NCBI RefSeq assembly: GCF_006351965.1
Contig: NZ_CP040932.1
Coordinates: 2,914,001-2,978,000 of the forward strand
Length of the DNA stretch: 64,000 nucleotides
Source of the DNA: Oceanicola sp. D3
GTDB taxonomy: Bacteria; Pseudomonadota; Alphaproteobacteria; Rhodobacterales; Rhodobacteraceae
Direction of reading: 5' to 3'
Positions 36,093 to 46,185 of this stretch are shown piece by piece. Positions within the stretch are counted from its first letter, which is position 1. Each line of letters starts with the position of its first letter. The position numbers and the translations under genes were made by a program. A model generated the notes under the pieces. That model saw only the letters and a program-made list of their open reading frames with translations. It had not been told where the DNA came from and did no database searches.

Positions 36093-38660
36093 CTAACGAA
36101 GCTCTCCCGGCGCATCTCCCGCGCGGTCCCGAATCGCAAGGTGCGCGGCCGCCAGCCGGGCCACGGGCACCCGGAACGGGGAGCAGGACACGTAGTCAAA
36201 CCCGGCCTCACGGCAGAAGGCAATCGTGTCCGGGTCGCCGCCATGCTCGCCGCAAACCGAAAGCGTCACCCCCGGCCGCGCCGCGCGCGCCCGCTCGGCG
36301 CCCAGCATCAACAGCTCGCCAACGCCCTCCTGATCGAGGGTATGAAACGGGTCTTCAGGGAAAACCTGCTGCTGCACATAGGCCCCCATGAACTTGCCCG
36401 CATCATCGCGGCTGAGGCCATAGGTCATCTGGGTCAGGTCATTGGTGCCGAAGCTGAGGAAGGTCGCATGCCCGGCAATATCCCCGGCACGCAGCGCGGC
36501 GCGCGGCGTTTCCACCATCACGCCCAGCTTATAGTCAAAGTCCCGGCCCGTCTCGTTGCGCACAGCCGCCGCCACCCCGTCAATCCGGGTCTTCAGCAGC
36601 TCCACCTCGCGGCGGGCGCTGACCAGCGGCAGCATGATCTCAGGCACCACATGGTCCCCCTTGCGGGCCACGGCCACGGTCGCCTCGAAAATCGCGCGCG
36701 CCTGCATGTCGTAAATCTCGGGCACGGTCACGCCCAGTCGCACGCCGCGCAGGCCCAGCATGGGGTTGAACTCGGCCATCGCCTCAACCCGGTGCGCCAC
36801 ATCGCTCAGAGGCAGGCTCAGCACCTCGGCCAGCGCCCGCATCCCCTCGCGGTCGGAGGGCAAAAACTCGTGCAGCGGCGGGTCAAACAGCCGAATGCAC
36901 ACCGGCTGGCCCACCATGATCCCGAACAGCTGGGTGAAATCCTCGCGCTGCATCGGCAGCAACTGGTCAAGCGCGGCGCGGCGATCGTTCTCGGTGTCCG
37001 CGAAGATCATCTCGCGCATGACCATCATGCGCCCCTCTTCGAAAAACATGTGCTCGGTCCGGCACAACCCGATGCCCTCGGCCTTGAACATCCGCGCAGT
37101 CTGCGCGTCCGCGGGCGTGTCTGCATTGGCCCGAATGCCGATGTCGCGCATCTCGTCAGCCCATGAGAGCAACGACTGAAAGCTGTCATCCAGCGCCGGT
37201 TCCAGCATCTCCACCTCACCGTTCAACAGCTCGCCGCTGGAGCCGTCGATGGTTACGGTGTCGCCCTCACGAAAGCTGAGGCCGCTCTTGGTGCGCAGGG
37301 TCTTCTTGCTGGTCGAAAGCCTGATATCACTGGCCCCAACGATGCAAGGCAGGCCAAGGCCACGGGCGATCACGGCGGCATGGCTCGTCATCCCGCCGCG
37401 CTCGGTCAGGATGCCATTGGCCACATGCATGCCGCGAATGTCCTCCGGCGTGGTCTCACGGCGCACCAGAATACACGGCTCGCCTTGCGCCGCATGAGCC
37501 TGCGCGGCCTGCGCCGAGAAGACCAGCTTGCCAATCGCGCCGCCGGGGCTGGCCGCAATGCCACGCACGATCACGTCGCGCTTGGCCTTCGGGTCCACCT
37601 GAGGGTGCAAAAGCTCGGGCAGCGCCCGGGGCTGCACCCGCATCACCGCCTCTTCACGGCTGATGATGGAGTCCTCGGCCAGCGCAACCGCGATTTTCAA
37701 CGCCGCGCGCGGGCTTCGGCTGACGCGCACCGCATCCAGCACCCGCAGCTTGCCGCGCTCCAGCGTAAACTCAATTTCCATCTCCTCGCGCAACCGGGCG
37801 CGGCAGAGTTCGGCCATTTCGGTCAGCCGGTCAAAAATTTCAGGCTTCTCACCTTCCAGCGACGGCCCGCGCTGGTCTTCCAGCAGGTAGAGCGCCTCGC
37901 CATTGGCCTCCAGCGCATCGCGCAGGAAGCTCTGGCGCAGGTAGCGGCCCGATACTTTGCGGTGCCCCGTCACCTGATCCACGCAGCGCAGCACGCCCGA
38001 GCCGCTTTCGCCCGGGCCAACACCCAGCGCCATCTCCTGCACCACAAGCCCCAGCCCCGCATCGGTCGGCGCGCCCCGGGCTTGGCGCAACAGCCGCGCC
38101 GTGGTGCCTTCCCATGCCCGCGCCATCGAGCGCAGCACCTCAAGCAACTGCACCTCGGCCTCCTGCGGAAACGGCTCGTCCGCCTCTTCCTCGTAGATCG
38201 CCAGCGCCATCTTGAGCCGCTCGGTGGTGCAGGCATCGGTGAGGTCGAAGGCATCGGCATCGAGCCGGGCAACATGCACCGCATAGCTCTGGATGAACCG
38301 CAGATAGAGCACCGAGGCCGCCTCTTCGCCGTGGCTCTGGCTCAGTTCGAGGTGGCGGCGGTTGTTCATCCCGATATTCAGGATCGCGCCGGGCCCGCCC
38401 CAATCCGGATCTTGGCTGGAGGGGCGCACGCAGAGCAGCGGGGCCTTTCCGAACAGCGCCAGCAGTTGCGAAACGTCAAACCCCTGCCCCGCCGCCAGCG
38501 CGTGCACCGCCTGAAACGACAGCGCCGCCGTATGAGGCACGGGAAGGCCAAGCCGGATCAACCGCTGCAAGCATTTCGCCCGCCCGCCATGGGTCGAGGC
38601 CGCGAGGGTGGCCTCGGGGGTGATCTCGGTAAATCCCGCGATATGGGTCGATTTCTGCAA
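36093..38660 (-). CDS. PPDK-like PEP-utilising enzyme with a degenerate ATP-grasp domain
   Basis: 855 residues, similar to pyruvate phosphate dikinase. The swivelling phospho-His domain is intact (RGGMTSHAAVIARGLGLPCI, about 430), as is the PEP/pyruvate domain: GLCRTEHMFF, RLFDPPLHEFLP, SFGTNDLTQMTYGLSRDD and SVCGEHGGDP with the catalytic Cys. The N-terminal ATP-grasp part departs from PPDK: GGKGANL is GGRAKCL, the SMPGMMDT stretch is PDWGGPG, and the LQTRNGKR block is LDAVRVSR. No ATG fits the start; TTG 38660 has AAAGGA 8-9 bases upstream, and a TTG at 38711 is the alternative. A CtrA-type site lies about 60 bases upstream. Confidence 0.85.
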   Translation of the reverse strand: MQKSTHIAGFTEITPEATLAASTHGGRAKCLQRLIRLGLPVPHTAALSFQAVHALAAGQGFDVSQLLALFGKAPLLCVRPSSQDPDWGGPGAILNIGMNNRRHLELSQSHGEEAASVLYLRFIQSYAVHVARLDADAFDLTDACTTERLKMALAIYEEEADEPFPQEAEVQLLEVLRSMARAWEGTTARLLRQARGAPTDAGLGLVVQEMALGVGPGESGSGVLRCVDQVTGHRKVSGRYLRQSFLRDALEANGEALYLLEDQRGPSLEGEKPEIFDRLTEMAELCRARLREEMEIEFTLERGKLRVLDAVRVSRSPRAALKIAVALAEDSIISREEAVMRVQPRALPELLHPQVDPKAKRDVIVRGIAASPGGAIGKLVFSAQAAQAHAAQGEPCILVRRETTPEDIRGMHVANGILTERGGMTSHAAVIARGLGLPCIVGASDIRLSTSKKTLRTKSGLSFREGDTVTIDGSSGELLNGEVEMLEPALDDSFQSLLSWADEMRDIGIRANADTPADAQTARMFKAEGIGLCRTEHMFFEEGRMMVMREMIFADTENDRRAALDQLLPMQREDFTQLFGIMVGQPVCIRLFDPPLHEFLPSDREGMRALAEVLSLPLSDVAHRVEAMAEFNPMLGLRGVRLGVTVPEIYDMQARAIFEATVAVARKGDHVVPEIMLPLVSARREVELLKTRIDGVAAAVRNETGRDFDYKLGVMVETPRAALRAGDIAGHATFLSFGTNDLTQMTYGLSRDDAGKFMGAYVQQQVFPEDPFHTLDQEGVGELLMLGAERARAARPGVTLSVCGEHGGDPDTIAFCREAGFDYVSCSPFRVPVARLAAAHLAIRDRAGDAPGELR

Positions 38661-38719
38661 CGCAGCAATCCTTTCTGTGGCGCAGAATAACCCGAAAGAT
38701 GAGTCGGGCAAGTGCGACG

Positions 38720-38735
38720 TTAAGGATAGGTTAAC
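38720..38735 (-). promoter_or_regulatory. CtrA-type binding site before the PPDK-like gene
   Basis: TTAA-GGATAGG-TTAAC on the plus strand; because a C also follows on the other strand, both strands fit TTAA-N7-TTAAC. It lies 60-75 bases before the TTG start, between glyS and the PPDK-like gene. Confidence 0.6.
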
Positions 38736-38759
38736 GCTAACGCCAATCAGACCAAGGGC

Positions 38760-40979
38760 TTAGCCCTCCAACCGCGACAAATCCGCCACCGTGGAACAGG
38801 TCTGCCGAATGCGGTGAAGCAGGTTCAGCCGGTTTCGGCGCAGCACATCGTTCTCCGCGTTCACCTGAACCCCCTCAAAAAACCCGTCGATCGGTGCCCT
38901 GAGCGCCGCCATACGCGCCATCGCAGCGGCAAAATCCTCGGCCTCCACCGCGCTGGCAATCGCCGGCTCAGCGGCATCCAGCGCCGCAAACAGCGCCTTC
39001 TCCTCCTCGGCCTCCGCCAGTTTCGCCTCGGGACCAAAGGAATATTCCACCCCATCCGCGGCTTCCGCTTGGGTCAGAATATTGTTGGCCCGCTTGAACC
39101 CCTGCACAAGGTTCTCGCCATCGTCGGTGCTCAGGAAGGCCTGCACCGCTTCGGCCCGCTTCACCAGCAGCGTCAGATCATCCTTGCCCGGCATGGCAAG
39201 GCAAGCGTCGATCACATCATGACGGATGCCCTGATCGCGCAGGTGCACCTTGAGGCGGTCGTGAAGGAAGGCGAGGAGGTCGTCGGAGGTGTCAGGCCGC
39301 TTGGCGACAACACGCTCGACCCAATCCGGGGCATCACCCTCGATCTGGTCTACCACGGCCCTCACGGCACCGCCGAACACCCCGTGCTGTGCAATCTCTT
39401 CCAGCAGCGCATCGCGCAGGGCGGCAGCCTTGGTACCGTCAGGCGCAATCTCATGGCGCAAGAGTTGCGCGTCGATCAGCCGGTCAAGGTGAAGCCTCAG
39501 CCCATTCGCCAGCACCAACCGGATCACCCCAAGCGCTGCACGGCGCAGGGCAAACGGATCTTTCGAGCCCGTCGGCTTTTCGTCAATCGCCCAGAACCCC
39601 GCCAGCGTATCCAGCTTGTCGGCCAACGCCACGGCGACGGAGGCCGGCGCGGTGGGCACGTCGTCCGACGGCCCGAGCGGCGAGTAGTGCTCTTCACAGG
39701 CCGCCGCCACCTCGGCGGACAAGCCTGAAGCATCACTGTAATATCGCCCCATAAGCCCCTGAAGTTCAGGGAATTCTCCAACCATCTCGGAGGAAAGGTC
39801 AGCCTTGCACACACGCGCCGCCTGCCCGGCCAGTGCCGCATCGGCTCCGACCATCGGCGCAAGGCTTTCGGCCAGCGCGGCAATCCGGGCGATCCGATCG
39901 GCCTGGCTCCCCAGCTTGTTGTGGAAGGTCACGTTCTCCAACCGCGCGGTCCAAGCCTCCAGCCCTTCCGACTTCGCCACCCGCAGATCGTTCTCCCAGA
40001 AAAACTTGGCATCCGAGAGCCGCGCCGCCAGCACCTTCTGGTTCCCGGCCAGAATGGTGGCGCCGTTGTCCTTCGTCTCCATGTTCGCCACGGTGACAAA
40101 GCTCACGATCTGCCCCTGCGCGTTCTTCACCGAGAAAAACTTCTGGTGCTCCTTCATCGAAGTCTGCAGCACCTCCGGCGGCAGGCCCCGGAATTGCTCC
40201 TCGATGTCGCCCATCAGCACCACCGGCCACTCCACGAGGCCCGAAACCTCGGCCAGCAGCCCCTTGTCCTCAACCAGCTCCAGCCCCTTGGCAAAGGCCA
40301 GTTGCGCCGCGTCATGGGCGATGGTCTCGGCCCGCTCCTCGGCGCTCAACACCACCTTGGCGCGCTTCAGCTTCGCCTCGTAATCCTCGAAATTCAGGGC
40401 CGAAATCGCGCCAGACGAGAGGAACCGATGCCCCCGCGTCGCATCGCCAGCCACAATCCCGTCAATCTCCAGCGGCACCACCTGCGCGCCGCTCTCATCG
40501 CTCAGGATGCAGAGGATCGAATGCAAGGGCCGCACCCAGCGCAGGCTGCCCGCGCCCCAGCGCATCGACTTTGGCCAAGGGAAGCTGCGCACCGCCGCCT
40601 CCAGCACCTCGGCCACAATCTCCGGCGCCGCCCGGCCCGGCTTTTCAATGACCGCAAAGAACACCCGGCCCTTCTTGTCGTCGCGTTCCTCAAGCTGCTC
40701 GCGCTTCAGCCCGGCACCGCGCAAAAACCCCTCGATCGCCTTTTCCGGCGCGTCCACGCGCGGCCCCTTGCGCTCTTCGCGGGTCGCCGGGCTTTCTGCC
40801 GGAAGCCCATCCACAGCCAGCGCCAGACGGCGCGGCGTGGAAAACGCCCGCGCGCCCGCATAGGTCAGCCCGGCTTCCACCAGCCCGTCGGTCACCAGCT
40901 TCTTGAGGTCTTCCGCCGCCTTGCGCTGCATCCGCGCCGGGATTTCCTCGCTGAATAGTTCGATCAGAAGATCAGCCAT
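38760..40979 (-). CDS. glyS: Glycyl-tRNA synthetase beta subunit
   Basis: 739 residues, normal length for the tetrameric alpha2-beta2 enzyme. N-terminus [20 protein letters not shown]; middle LLAEVSGLVEWPVVLMGDIE and PPEVLQTSMKEHQKFFSVKN; HD-like segment ADKLDTLAGFWAIDEKPTGS with KDPFALRRAALGVIR; C-terminal anticodon-binding region with AALRAPIDGFFEGVQVNAEN. It provides tRNA-Gly recognition and ATP/tRNA contacts. Its start overlaps the membrane-protein gene by 8 bases in the order glyQ, membrane protein, glyS. Confidence 0.97.
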   Translation of the reverse strand: MADLLIELFSEEIPARMQRKAAEDLKKLVTDGLVEAGLTYAGARAFSTPRRLALAVDGLPAESPATREERKGPRVDAPEKAIEGFLRGAGLKREQLEERDDKKGRVFFAVIEKPGRAAPEIVAEVLEAAVRSFPWPKSMRWGAGSLRWVRPLHSILCILSDESGAQVVPLEIDGIVAGDATRGHRFLSSGAISALNFEDYEAKLKRAKVVLSAEERAETIAHDAAQLAFAKGLELVEDKGLLAEVSGLVEWPVVLMGDIEEQFRGLPPEVLQTSMKEHQKFFSVKNAQGQIVSFVTVANMETKDNGATILAGNQKVLAARLSDAKFFWENDLRVAKSEGLEAWTARLENVTFHNKLGSQADRIARIAALAESLAPMVGADAALAGQAARVCKADLSSEMVGEFPELQGLMGRYYSDASGLSAEVAAACEEHYSPLGPSDDVPTAPASVAVALADKLDTLAGFWAIDEKPTGSKDPFALRRAALGVIRLVLANGLRLHLDRLIDAQLLRHEIAPDGTKAAALRDALLEEIAQHGVFGGAVRAVVDQIEGDAPDWVERVVAKRPDTSDDLLAFLHDRLKVHLRDQGIRHDVIDACLAMPGKDDLTLLVKRAEAVQAFLSTDDGENLVQGFKRANNILTQAEAADGVEYSFGPEAKLAEAEEEKALFAALDAAEPAIASAVEAEDFAAAMARMAALRAPIDGFFEGVQVNAENDVLRRNRLNLLHRIRQTCSTVADLSRLEG

Positions 40980-41550
40980 CGCTCTCGCCTTCCTGCGGCA
41001 TCCCTGCCGGCGTCTCGTTCATGTCTGCATCCGGCGGCGGGGGGCAGCCTGGGGGCACCGGGTCGCCATCAAAGGCAGCCGCACCGCAGCGGTTGATCTG
41101 GTGCCAGACCCAGCCGCGCCCGTCCTCGGCAATCGCCACCACCCGGTCGATCCCGTATTCGATGTCTTTCTCGCCCAGAAAGGCCAATGCCCGGCCCTCC
41201 TCCAGCGCCGTGCCCACCTCTTCGGCGTCGTAGCAGTCAAACCACCCCGGCCCGGTCAGCGGCACCGCGCCCTCATAGGCCTCATAGGTCTCGCTCAGCA
41301 TCGCCTGGCTCATCGTCGTGGTGAAACAGGCGCGATAGCGGATCGGTGACGAGGTGGCATTGGTCCCCTCGAAATCGTCGGCGATGATCCCTTCCGGCAC
41401 GCCGCTCACCAGCGAGGTCAGCTCAACCGGCACCTCGCCATCCGCGAGTTGGACCGGCTCGTAAAAGTGGTATTCCTGAAGGTAATAGATCGCCGCGCCC
41501 ACGATTGCCGCCGACAACACGATGAACCCTCCTACCAGCTTGCCGTTCAT
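40972..41550 (-). CDS. Membrane-anchored hypothetical between glyQ and glyS (possibly DUF6446)
   Basis: 192 residues. One N-terminal membrane helix ([20 protein letters not shown]), then a periplasmic domain with [36 protein letters not shown], an [15 protein letters not shown] segment and a Pro-rich end. The three Cys (in RACFT, FDCYD and NRCGA) may form disulfides. I believe it is the Rhodobacterales DUF6446 group, not certain. It overlaps glyQ by ATGA and glyS by 8 bases, so it is co-translated with a tRNA synthetase, with no obvious reason. Confidence 0.8.
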   Translation of the reverse strand: MNGKLVGGFIVLSAAIVGAAIYYLQEYHFYEPVQLADGEVPVELTSLVSGVPEGIIADDFEGTNATSSPIRYRACFTTTMSQAMLSETYEAYEGAVPLTGPGWFDCYDAEEVGTALEEGRALAFLGEKDIEYGIDRVVAIAEDGRGWVWHQINRCGAAAFDGDPVPPGCPPPPDADMNETPAGMPQEGESDG

Positions 41551-42500
41551 TCTGCCGCCGCAGGCTCAGGCGTCCAGCCTCCCGCCTCGGTCTGCACGAA
41601 GGCATCGGCGCAGGCCTTGGCCAGCGCCCGCACCCGCCCGATATAGGCCTGCCGCTCGGTGACGGAGATCACGCCACGCGCATCCAGCAGGTTGAACAAG
41701 TGCGAAGCCTTGATGCACTGGTCATAGGCCGGGTGGGCCATCACGATGCGGCGGCCTGTCTTGGGGTCATCTAAGGGCGCGGCCAGAATGCGCTCGCACT
41801 CCGCCTCGGCATCCTTGAAGTGCTGCAACAGCGTGTCGGTGTCGGCCACGTCGAAGTTCCAGCGCGAATATTCGCCCTCGGTCTGGCGGAACACGTCGCC
41901 ATAGCTCAGCGGAATTTCCGTCTGTGGGTCGTTGTAGGGCATGTCCATCACGTGATCGACGCCCAGCACATACATCGCCAGCCGTTCGAGGCCATAGGTC
42001 AGCTCACCGCTCACCGGATGGCAATCATGCCCGCCGACCTGCTGGAAATAGGTGAACTGGCTCACCTCCATCCCGTCACACCACACCTCCCAGCCAAGGC
42101 CCCATGCGCCCAGCGTCGGGCTCTCCCAGTCGTCCTCGACAAAGCGGATGTCATGCAGGCTGGCGTCAATCCCGATGGCCGCGAGGCTGCCAAGGTAAAG
42201 CTCCTGCAAGTCCGGCGGCGAGGGCTTAATCAGCACCTGATACTGGTAATAATGCTGCAACCGGTTGGGGTTGTCGCCATAGCGCCCGTCCGTGGGCCGC
42301 CGCGAAGGCTGCACATAGGCCGCCGCCCAAGGCCGCGAGCCCAGCGCGCGCAGCGTAGTGGCCGGGTGGAAGGTGCCCGCGCCCACCTCCATGTCATAGG
42401 GCTGCAACACCGCGCAGCCCTTGCCGCCCCAATAGGCCTGTAGGCGCAGGATGATCTCCTGAAAGGAGCGGGGTTTGTCGATGCTCTGCTGCTCGGCCAT
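41547..42500 (-). CDS. glyQ: Glycyl-tRNA synthetase alpha subunit
   Basis: 317 residues, normal length. Class II core: [20 protein letters not shown] and [20 protein letters not shown] (motif 1 region), [20 protein letters not shown] and [20 protein letters not shown] (motif 2), [20 protein letters not shown] (motif 3). It makes glycyl-adenylate and, with GlyS, Gly-tRNA. ATG 42500 is chosen from family length; the frame stays open much further upstream, opposite the pseudoprotease gene. Confidence 0.97.
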   Translation of the reverse strand: MAEQQSIDKPRSFQEIILRLQAYWGGKGCAVLQPYDMEVGAGTFHPATTLRALGSRPWAAAYVQPSRRPTDGRYGDNPNRLQHYYQYQVLIKPSPPDLQELYLGSLAAIGIDASLHDIRFVEDDWESPTLGAWGLGWEVWCDGMEVSQFTYFQQVGGHDCHPVSGELTYGLERLAMYVLGVDHVMDMPYNDPQTEIPLSYGDVFRQTEGEYSRWNFDVADTDTLLQHFKDAEAECERILAAPLDDPKTGRRIVMAHPAYDQCIKASHLFNLLDARGVISVTERQAYIGRVRALAKACADAFVQTEAGGWTPEPAAAE

Positions 42501-42719
42501 GGGGCGCGGTATCCTCGGGGTTTCGGCGTGCAGCGTCTCAATAGAGCCGGGGCGCAAGGCGGTCAAACCGTTTGCCTGTGGCCCCCCTGCGACTCCCCCG
42601 CCCCGGCGGGCCAGCACACGCATAATTGGGGTGCACCCGCCGTGGGGGCTGATAAATTGCGCTGAAATCAAGCGGGGTGGGATTTGAAGGCCCCGGCAGG
42701 AATGGGACGTGGGACAGGC

Positions 42720-44507
42720 ATGACGATTGTGACGAAGCGAGTTTTTGCGGCGCTCTGGCTGCTTTTGGCAACACTCATGGGCGGCGCGGCCACGGCCCAA
42801 AGCACCGTATGGGTCCAGATCGAGGCGCAGCCCACGCTGGCCGAGGCCGAGGCACGGGCGCGGGCCTATTCCGCCGCCTTCCCCAATACGGCAGGCTTTC
42901 GGATGCGCTCGGGCTGGTATGCCATCGCGCTGGGGCCCTATGCCGCGAGCGATGGCAACCGCGAACTTGCCGCGCTGAAGCGCGAGCGCCTCATCCCCTC
43001 CGACAGCTTCATCGCCTTCCCCAACCAGTTTCGCCAGCAATTCTGGCCCGTAGGCGCCAACACCCTGAACGACCCGGCCCCCGCCGCCCAACCCGAGGCC
43101 AGCGCCGAACCTGCCACTGAACTGGAGTCCGCAGCCGAAGCGGTGGTCGAGGCCACGCCAGAGCCTGAACCGGTAATCCCCGATGAAACCCCCGCCGAGG
43201 CCCGCCGCTCCGAGCGTGCGCTCAGCCGCGATGAGCGCGCCGAGCTTCAGGTTGCCCTGCAATGGGAAGGTTTCTACCTCGGTGCCATCGACGCAGCCTT
43301 CGGCCCCGGCACCCGCCGGTCGATGGCCGAATACCAGTCTGCCAAGGGCTATGAGCCCACCGGCGTGCTTACCACCGCGCAGCGCCGCGAGCTGGTGGAG
43401 GGTTACCGCGCCGAGTTTGCCGCCCTCGGCATGGCCCCGCTTGCCGACAGTCGCGCGGGCATCGAGATGACAGCCCCCCTCGGCCTCGTCGCCTTCGATC
43501 ATATCGAGCCGCCCTTCGTGCACTACGCGCCCGCCAATGATCGCGGCGTGCGCCTTTTGCTGATCTCGCAAACCGGCGACCAAACCACGCTCTTCGGTCT
43601 CTATGACATCATGCAAACCCTCACCATCGTGCCACAAGAGGGTGAGCGCAGCCGCTCTGAGCGCAGCTTTGTGCTCACCGGGCAGAACGACGATCTGCAC
43701 AGCTATACCTACGCCCGGCTCGATGGCGGCGCGGTCAAAGGCTTCACGCTGACGTGGAAGCCCGCCGACGCCAAGATCATGAACGCCGTGGTCAAGGAAA
43801 TGCGCGAGAGCTTCACCCCCACCGCATCAATCCTGCCCGACAGCGCCGGTTCTGGTGCCCAAGAGCAGCGCATTGATCTGCTCGCCGGGCTCGAAATCCG
43901 CAGCCCCGAGATGTCGCGCTCCGGCTTCTACGTCGATGGCTCCGGCGCGGTGCTGACCACCACCGAAGTGCTCGGCCAATGCGGCCGCGTCACGCTGGAC
44001 GAAAGCTACGAGGCCGATATCGCCGCGCGTGATGACACTCTTGGCCTCGCCCTGCTCACCCCGCGCCAGCCTCTCGCACCGCAGGCCCACGCCCGCTTTG
44101 CGCCCTCCACGCCCCGGCTGAAGTCCGAGGTGGCCGTTGCGGGCTACAGCTACGAAGAGGTGCTGGGCCTGCCCACCGTCACCTTCGGCACCTTGGCCGA
44201 CCTGCGCGGCCTCGGCGGCGAGGCCGGCATGCAGCGGCTGGAGCTGTCCACCCTGCCCGGCGATGCTGGCGGCCCGGTGCTCGACCAGTCCGGCGCAGTG
44301 CTTGGCATGTTGCTGGCCCGCTCGCAAGACGGCAGCCGCCAGCTTCCCGACAACGTGCAATTCGCAATCGACGTGCCCTCCATCGCCGACTTCCTCACCA
44401 CCGCCGGGCTGGATGCAACGCCCTCCAGCGCGGCCACCGCGCTGGCCCCGGAAGATCTGACAACCCTCGCCGAGGGCATGACAGTTCTGGTCAGCTGCTG
44501 GGAATGA
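42720..44507 (+). CDS. Exported SPOR / peptidoglycan-binding / trypsin-like pseudoprotease
   Basis: 595 residues. Signal peptide 1-27 ([19 protein letters not shown]); SPOR-like domain about 30-100 ([31 protein letters not shown]); acidic linker with [12 protein letters not shown]_binding_1 domain about 180-235 ([36 protein letters not shown]); a trypsin-like domain about 400-560. There the His site reads [11 protein letters not shown] (Glu near 416 instead of TxxHV) and the nucleophile site [12 protein letters not shown] (Ala near 516 instead of Ser). So it binds septal or denuded peptidoglycan but should not cleave. Divergent from glyQ. Confidence 0.8.
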   Translation: MTIVTKRVFAALWLLLATLMGGAATAQSTVWVQIEAQPTLAEAEARARAYSAAFPNTAGFRMRSGWYAIALGPYAASDGNRELAALKRERLIPSDSFIAFPNQFRQQFWPVGANTLNDPAPAAQPEASAEPATELESAAEAVVEATPEPEPVIPDETPAEARRSERALSRDERAELQVALQWEGFYLGAIDAAFGPGTRRSMAEYQSAKGYEPTGVLTTAQRRELVEGYRAEFAALGMAPLADSRAGIEMTAPLGLVAFDHIEPPFVHYAPANDRGVRLLLISQTGDQTTLFGLYDIMQTLTIVPQEGERSRSERSFVLTGQNDDLHSYTYARLDGGAVKGFTLTWKPADAKIMNAVVKEMRESFTPTASILPDSAGSGAQEQRIDLLAGLEIRSPEMSRSGFYVDGSGAVLTTTEVLGQCGRVTLDESYEADIAARDDTLGLALLTPRQPLAPQAHARFAPSTPRLKSEVAVAGYSYEEVLGLPTVTFGTLADLRGLGGEAGMQRLELSTLPGDAGGPVLDQSGAVLGMLLARSQDGSRQLPDNVQFAIDVPSIADFLTTAGLDATPSSAATALAPEDLTTLAEGMTVLVSCWE

Positions 44508-44540
44508 TTGGTCGGGGCGCACCCACCATCCGCGACACCC

Positions 44541-44563
44541 GTAGGGTGGGCAATCTGCCCACC
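44541..44563 (+). repeat. GTAG-headed palindromic repeat (REP-like), copy 3
   Basis: Identical 23-base unit between the converging pseudoprotease and trkH genes, 33 and 20 bases from their ends. Confidence 0.9.
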
Positions 44564-44583
44564 TTACCCTGACGCGCCGCGCC

Positions 44584-46032
44584 TTACGCCCGCCAGAAGT
44601 TCACCGTGAACAGCGCGTAAACTGCCAGAACCTCGAGCCGCCCCACCAGCATCCCGCCCGCCAGCAGCCACTTGGCCGTGTCATTCAACGTGCTGAAGTT
44701 CCCTGCCGGCCCGATGGTATCGCCCAGACCGGGGCCGATATTGGCAATCGCCGTCGCCGCGCCGGAAACCGAGGTGGTAAAATCCAGCCCGGTGAAGCTC
44801 AGCATCACCGCCAGCGCCCCAAGCGACACCGTGAACAGCACGAAGAAGCTCATCACCGAGCTCAGCACATCCTCCCCGATGGGCCGCCCGTCATAGCGCG
44901 GTGTGAAGATGCCCGAAGGCGAGTGAATGGTGCGGATCTGGCTGCGGATCGAGGCGAAGAGCAACTGGTAGCGGAAGATCTTCACCGAGCAGGCCGTCGA
45001 GCCCGCGCAGCCGCCGATGAGGCCGATGAAGAAGAACATGATCACCAAAAATCCGCCCCACTGCATGTAATCCACAGAGGCATAGCCCGTGCCCGACATG
45101 ATCGAGGTGATGTTGAAGAGCCCCTCCCGCATCGCCTGCTCCCAGTGATGCGGAAAGATCGAGGTCAGGATCAGCGAGGTGATCAGCACAAGGATCGCGA
45201 TGATGGCAAGGAAGGTGCGCACCTGCGTGTCGCGCCACAGCGGCGTGGCATTGCCATGCACCAGTTGCACGTAGCGCACAAAGGGCAAGGCCGCGAGGAT
45301 CATGAAGATCGAGGCGGCATATTCCGGCGCGCCCGAGAAGGTGCCGAAACTGGCATCATAGTTGGAAAAGCCCCCCGTCGAGACGGTGGTCAGCGCATGC
45401 ACCAGCGCATCAAACCCGCTCATCCCGAGGAACAGGTAAGTCATCATGCAAGCGAAGGTGATGGCAATGTAGATCACCGAGATCTGCGCCGCGATCTGCG
45501 TGGCCCTCGGCAAAATCTTCCCCATCGTCTCAAAGGCTTCCGAGCGGAAAATCTGCATCCCGCCCACCTTCAGCTCGGGCAGGAACACCATCGCAACCAC
45601 GATAATCCCGATCCCGCCGAGCCATTGCAGAATGCCCCGCCAAAGCAGGATTCCCTTCGGCAGGTCGTCGAGCCCACTAAACACCGTCGAGCCGGTCGTC
45701 GTCAGGCCCGACATCGCCTCAAAGAAGGCATCCACCGCCCGCGCCTCGGTCGCCCCGAAAACAAAGGGAATCGCCGCAAAGAACGGCAGCGCCACCCAGA
45801 CCAGCGTCGTCAGCAAAAAGGTCTGGCGCAGCGTCAGCCCCTCGCTCACCCCATTGGCACAGGCCAGCGCAATGAGCCCGCCCGACAGCATGGTGATGAT
45901 CCCGCTTTCAAGGAACACCGGCCACTGCGCGTTGGCCTCATAGATATCCACCGCCATGGGCAGCAGCATCATGGCGCCTAGAATTGCGGTGAGAAGGCCG
46001 ATGACATAACCGACCGGGCGAACGTCCAACAT
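44584..46032 (-). CDS. trkH: TrkH family potassium transporter
   Basis: 482 residues, normal length. Four P-loops carry the selectivity-filter glycines: AMSGLTTTGSTVFSGLDDLP, HALTTVSTGGFSNYDASFG, ITSIMSGTGYASVDYMQW and AIANIGPGLGDTIGP. It forms the K+ channel of the Trk uptake system in the inner membrane. The cytosolic NAD-binding TrkA partner is not adjacent. Start ATG at 46032. Confidence 0.96.
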   Translation of the reverse strand: MLDVRPVGYVIGLLTAILGAMMLLPMAVDIYEANAQWPVFLESGIITMLSGGLIALACANGVSEGLTLRQTFLLTTLVWVALPFFAAIPFVFGATEARAVDAFFEAMSGLTTTGSTVFSGLDDLPKGILLWRGILQWLGGIGIIVVAMVFLPELKVGGMQIFRSEAFETMGKILPRATQIAAQISVIYIAITFACMMTYLFLGMSGFDALVHALTTVSTGGFSNYDASFGTFSGAPEYAASIFMILAALPFVRYVQLVHGNATPLWRDTQVRTFLAIIAILVLITSLILTSIFPHHWEQAMREGLFNITSIMSGTGYASVDYMQWGGFLVIMFFFIGLIGGCAGSTACSVKIFRYQLLFASIRSQIRTIHSPSGIFTPRYDGRPIGEDVLSSVMSFFVLFTVSLGALAVMLSFTGLDFTTSVSGAATAIANIGPGLGDTIGPAGNFSTLNDTAKWLLAGGMLVGRLEVLAVYALFTVNFWRA

Positions 46033-46185
46033 GAGGTGAACGGTTGGCGTGAGCCGCGCAGACTGTCAAGCGCTCCCCCGGCCCATCACCGCAAAACAAG
46101 GCGCTCCACTCCGGCACGCGCGGACCGCATGAACGATGACGTCTCACCCAAAGGGCATGACTGGCCCCGCCACTCCGGCAGCCGC

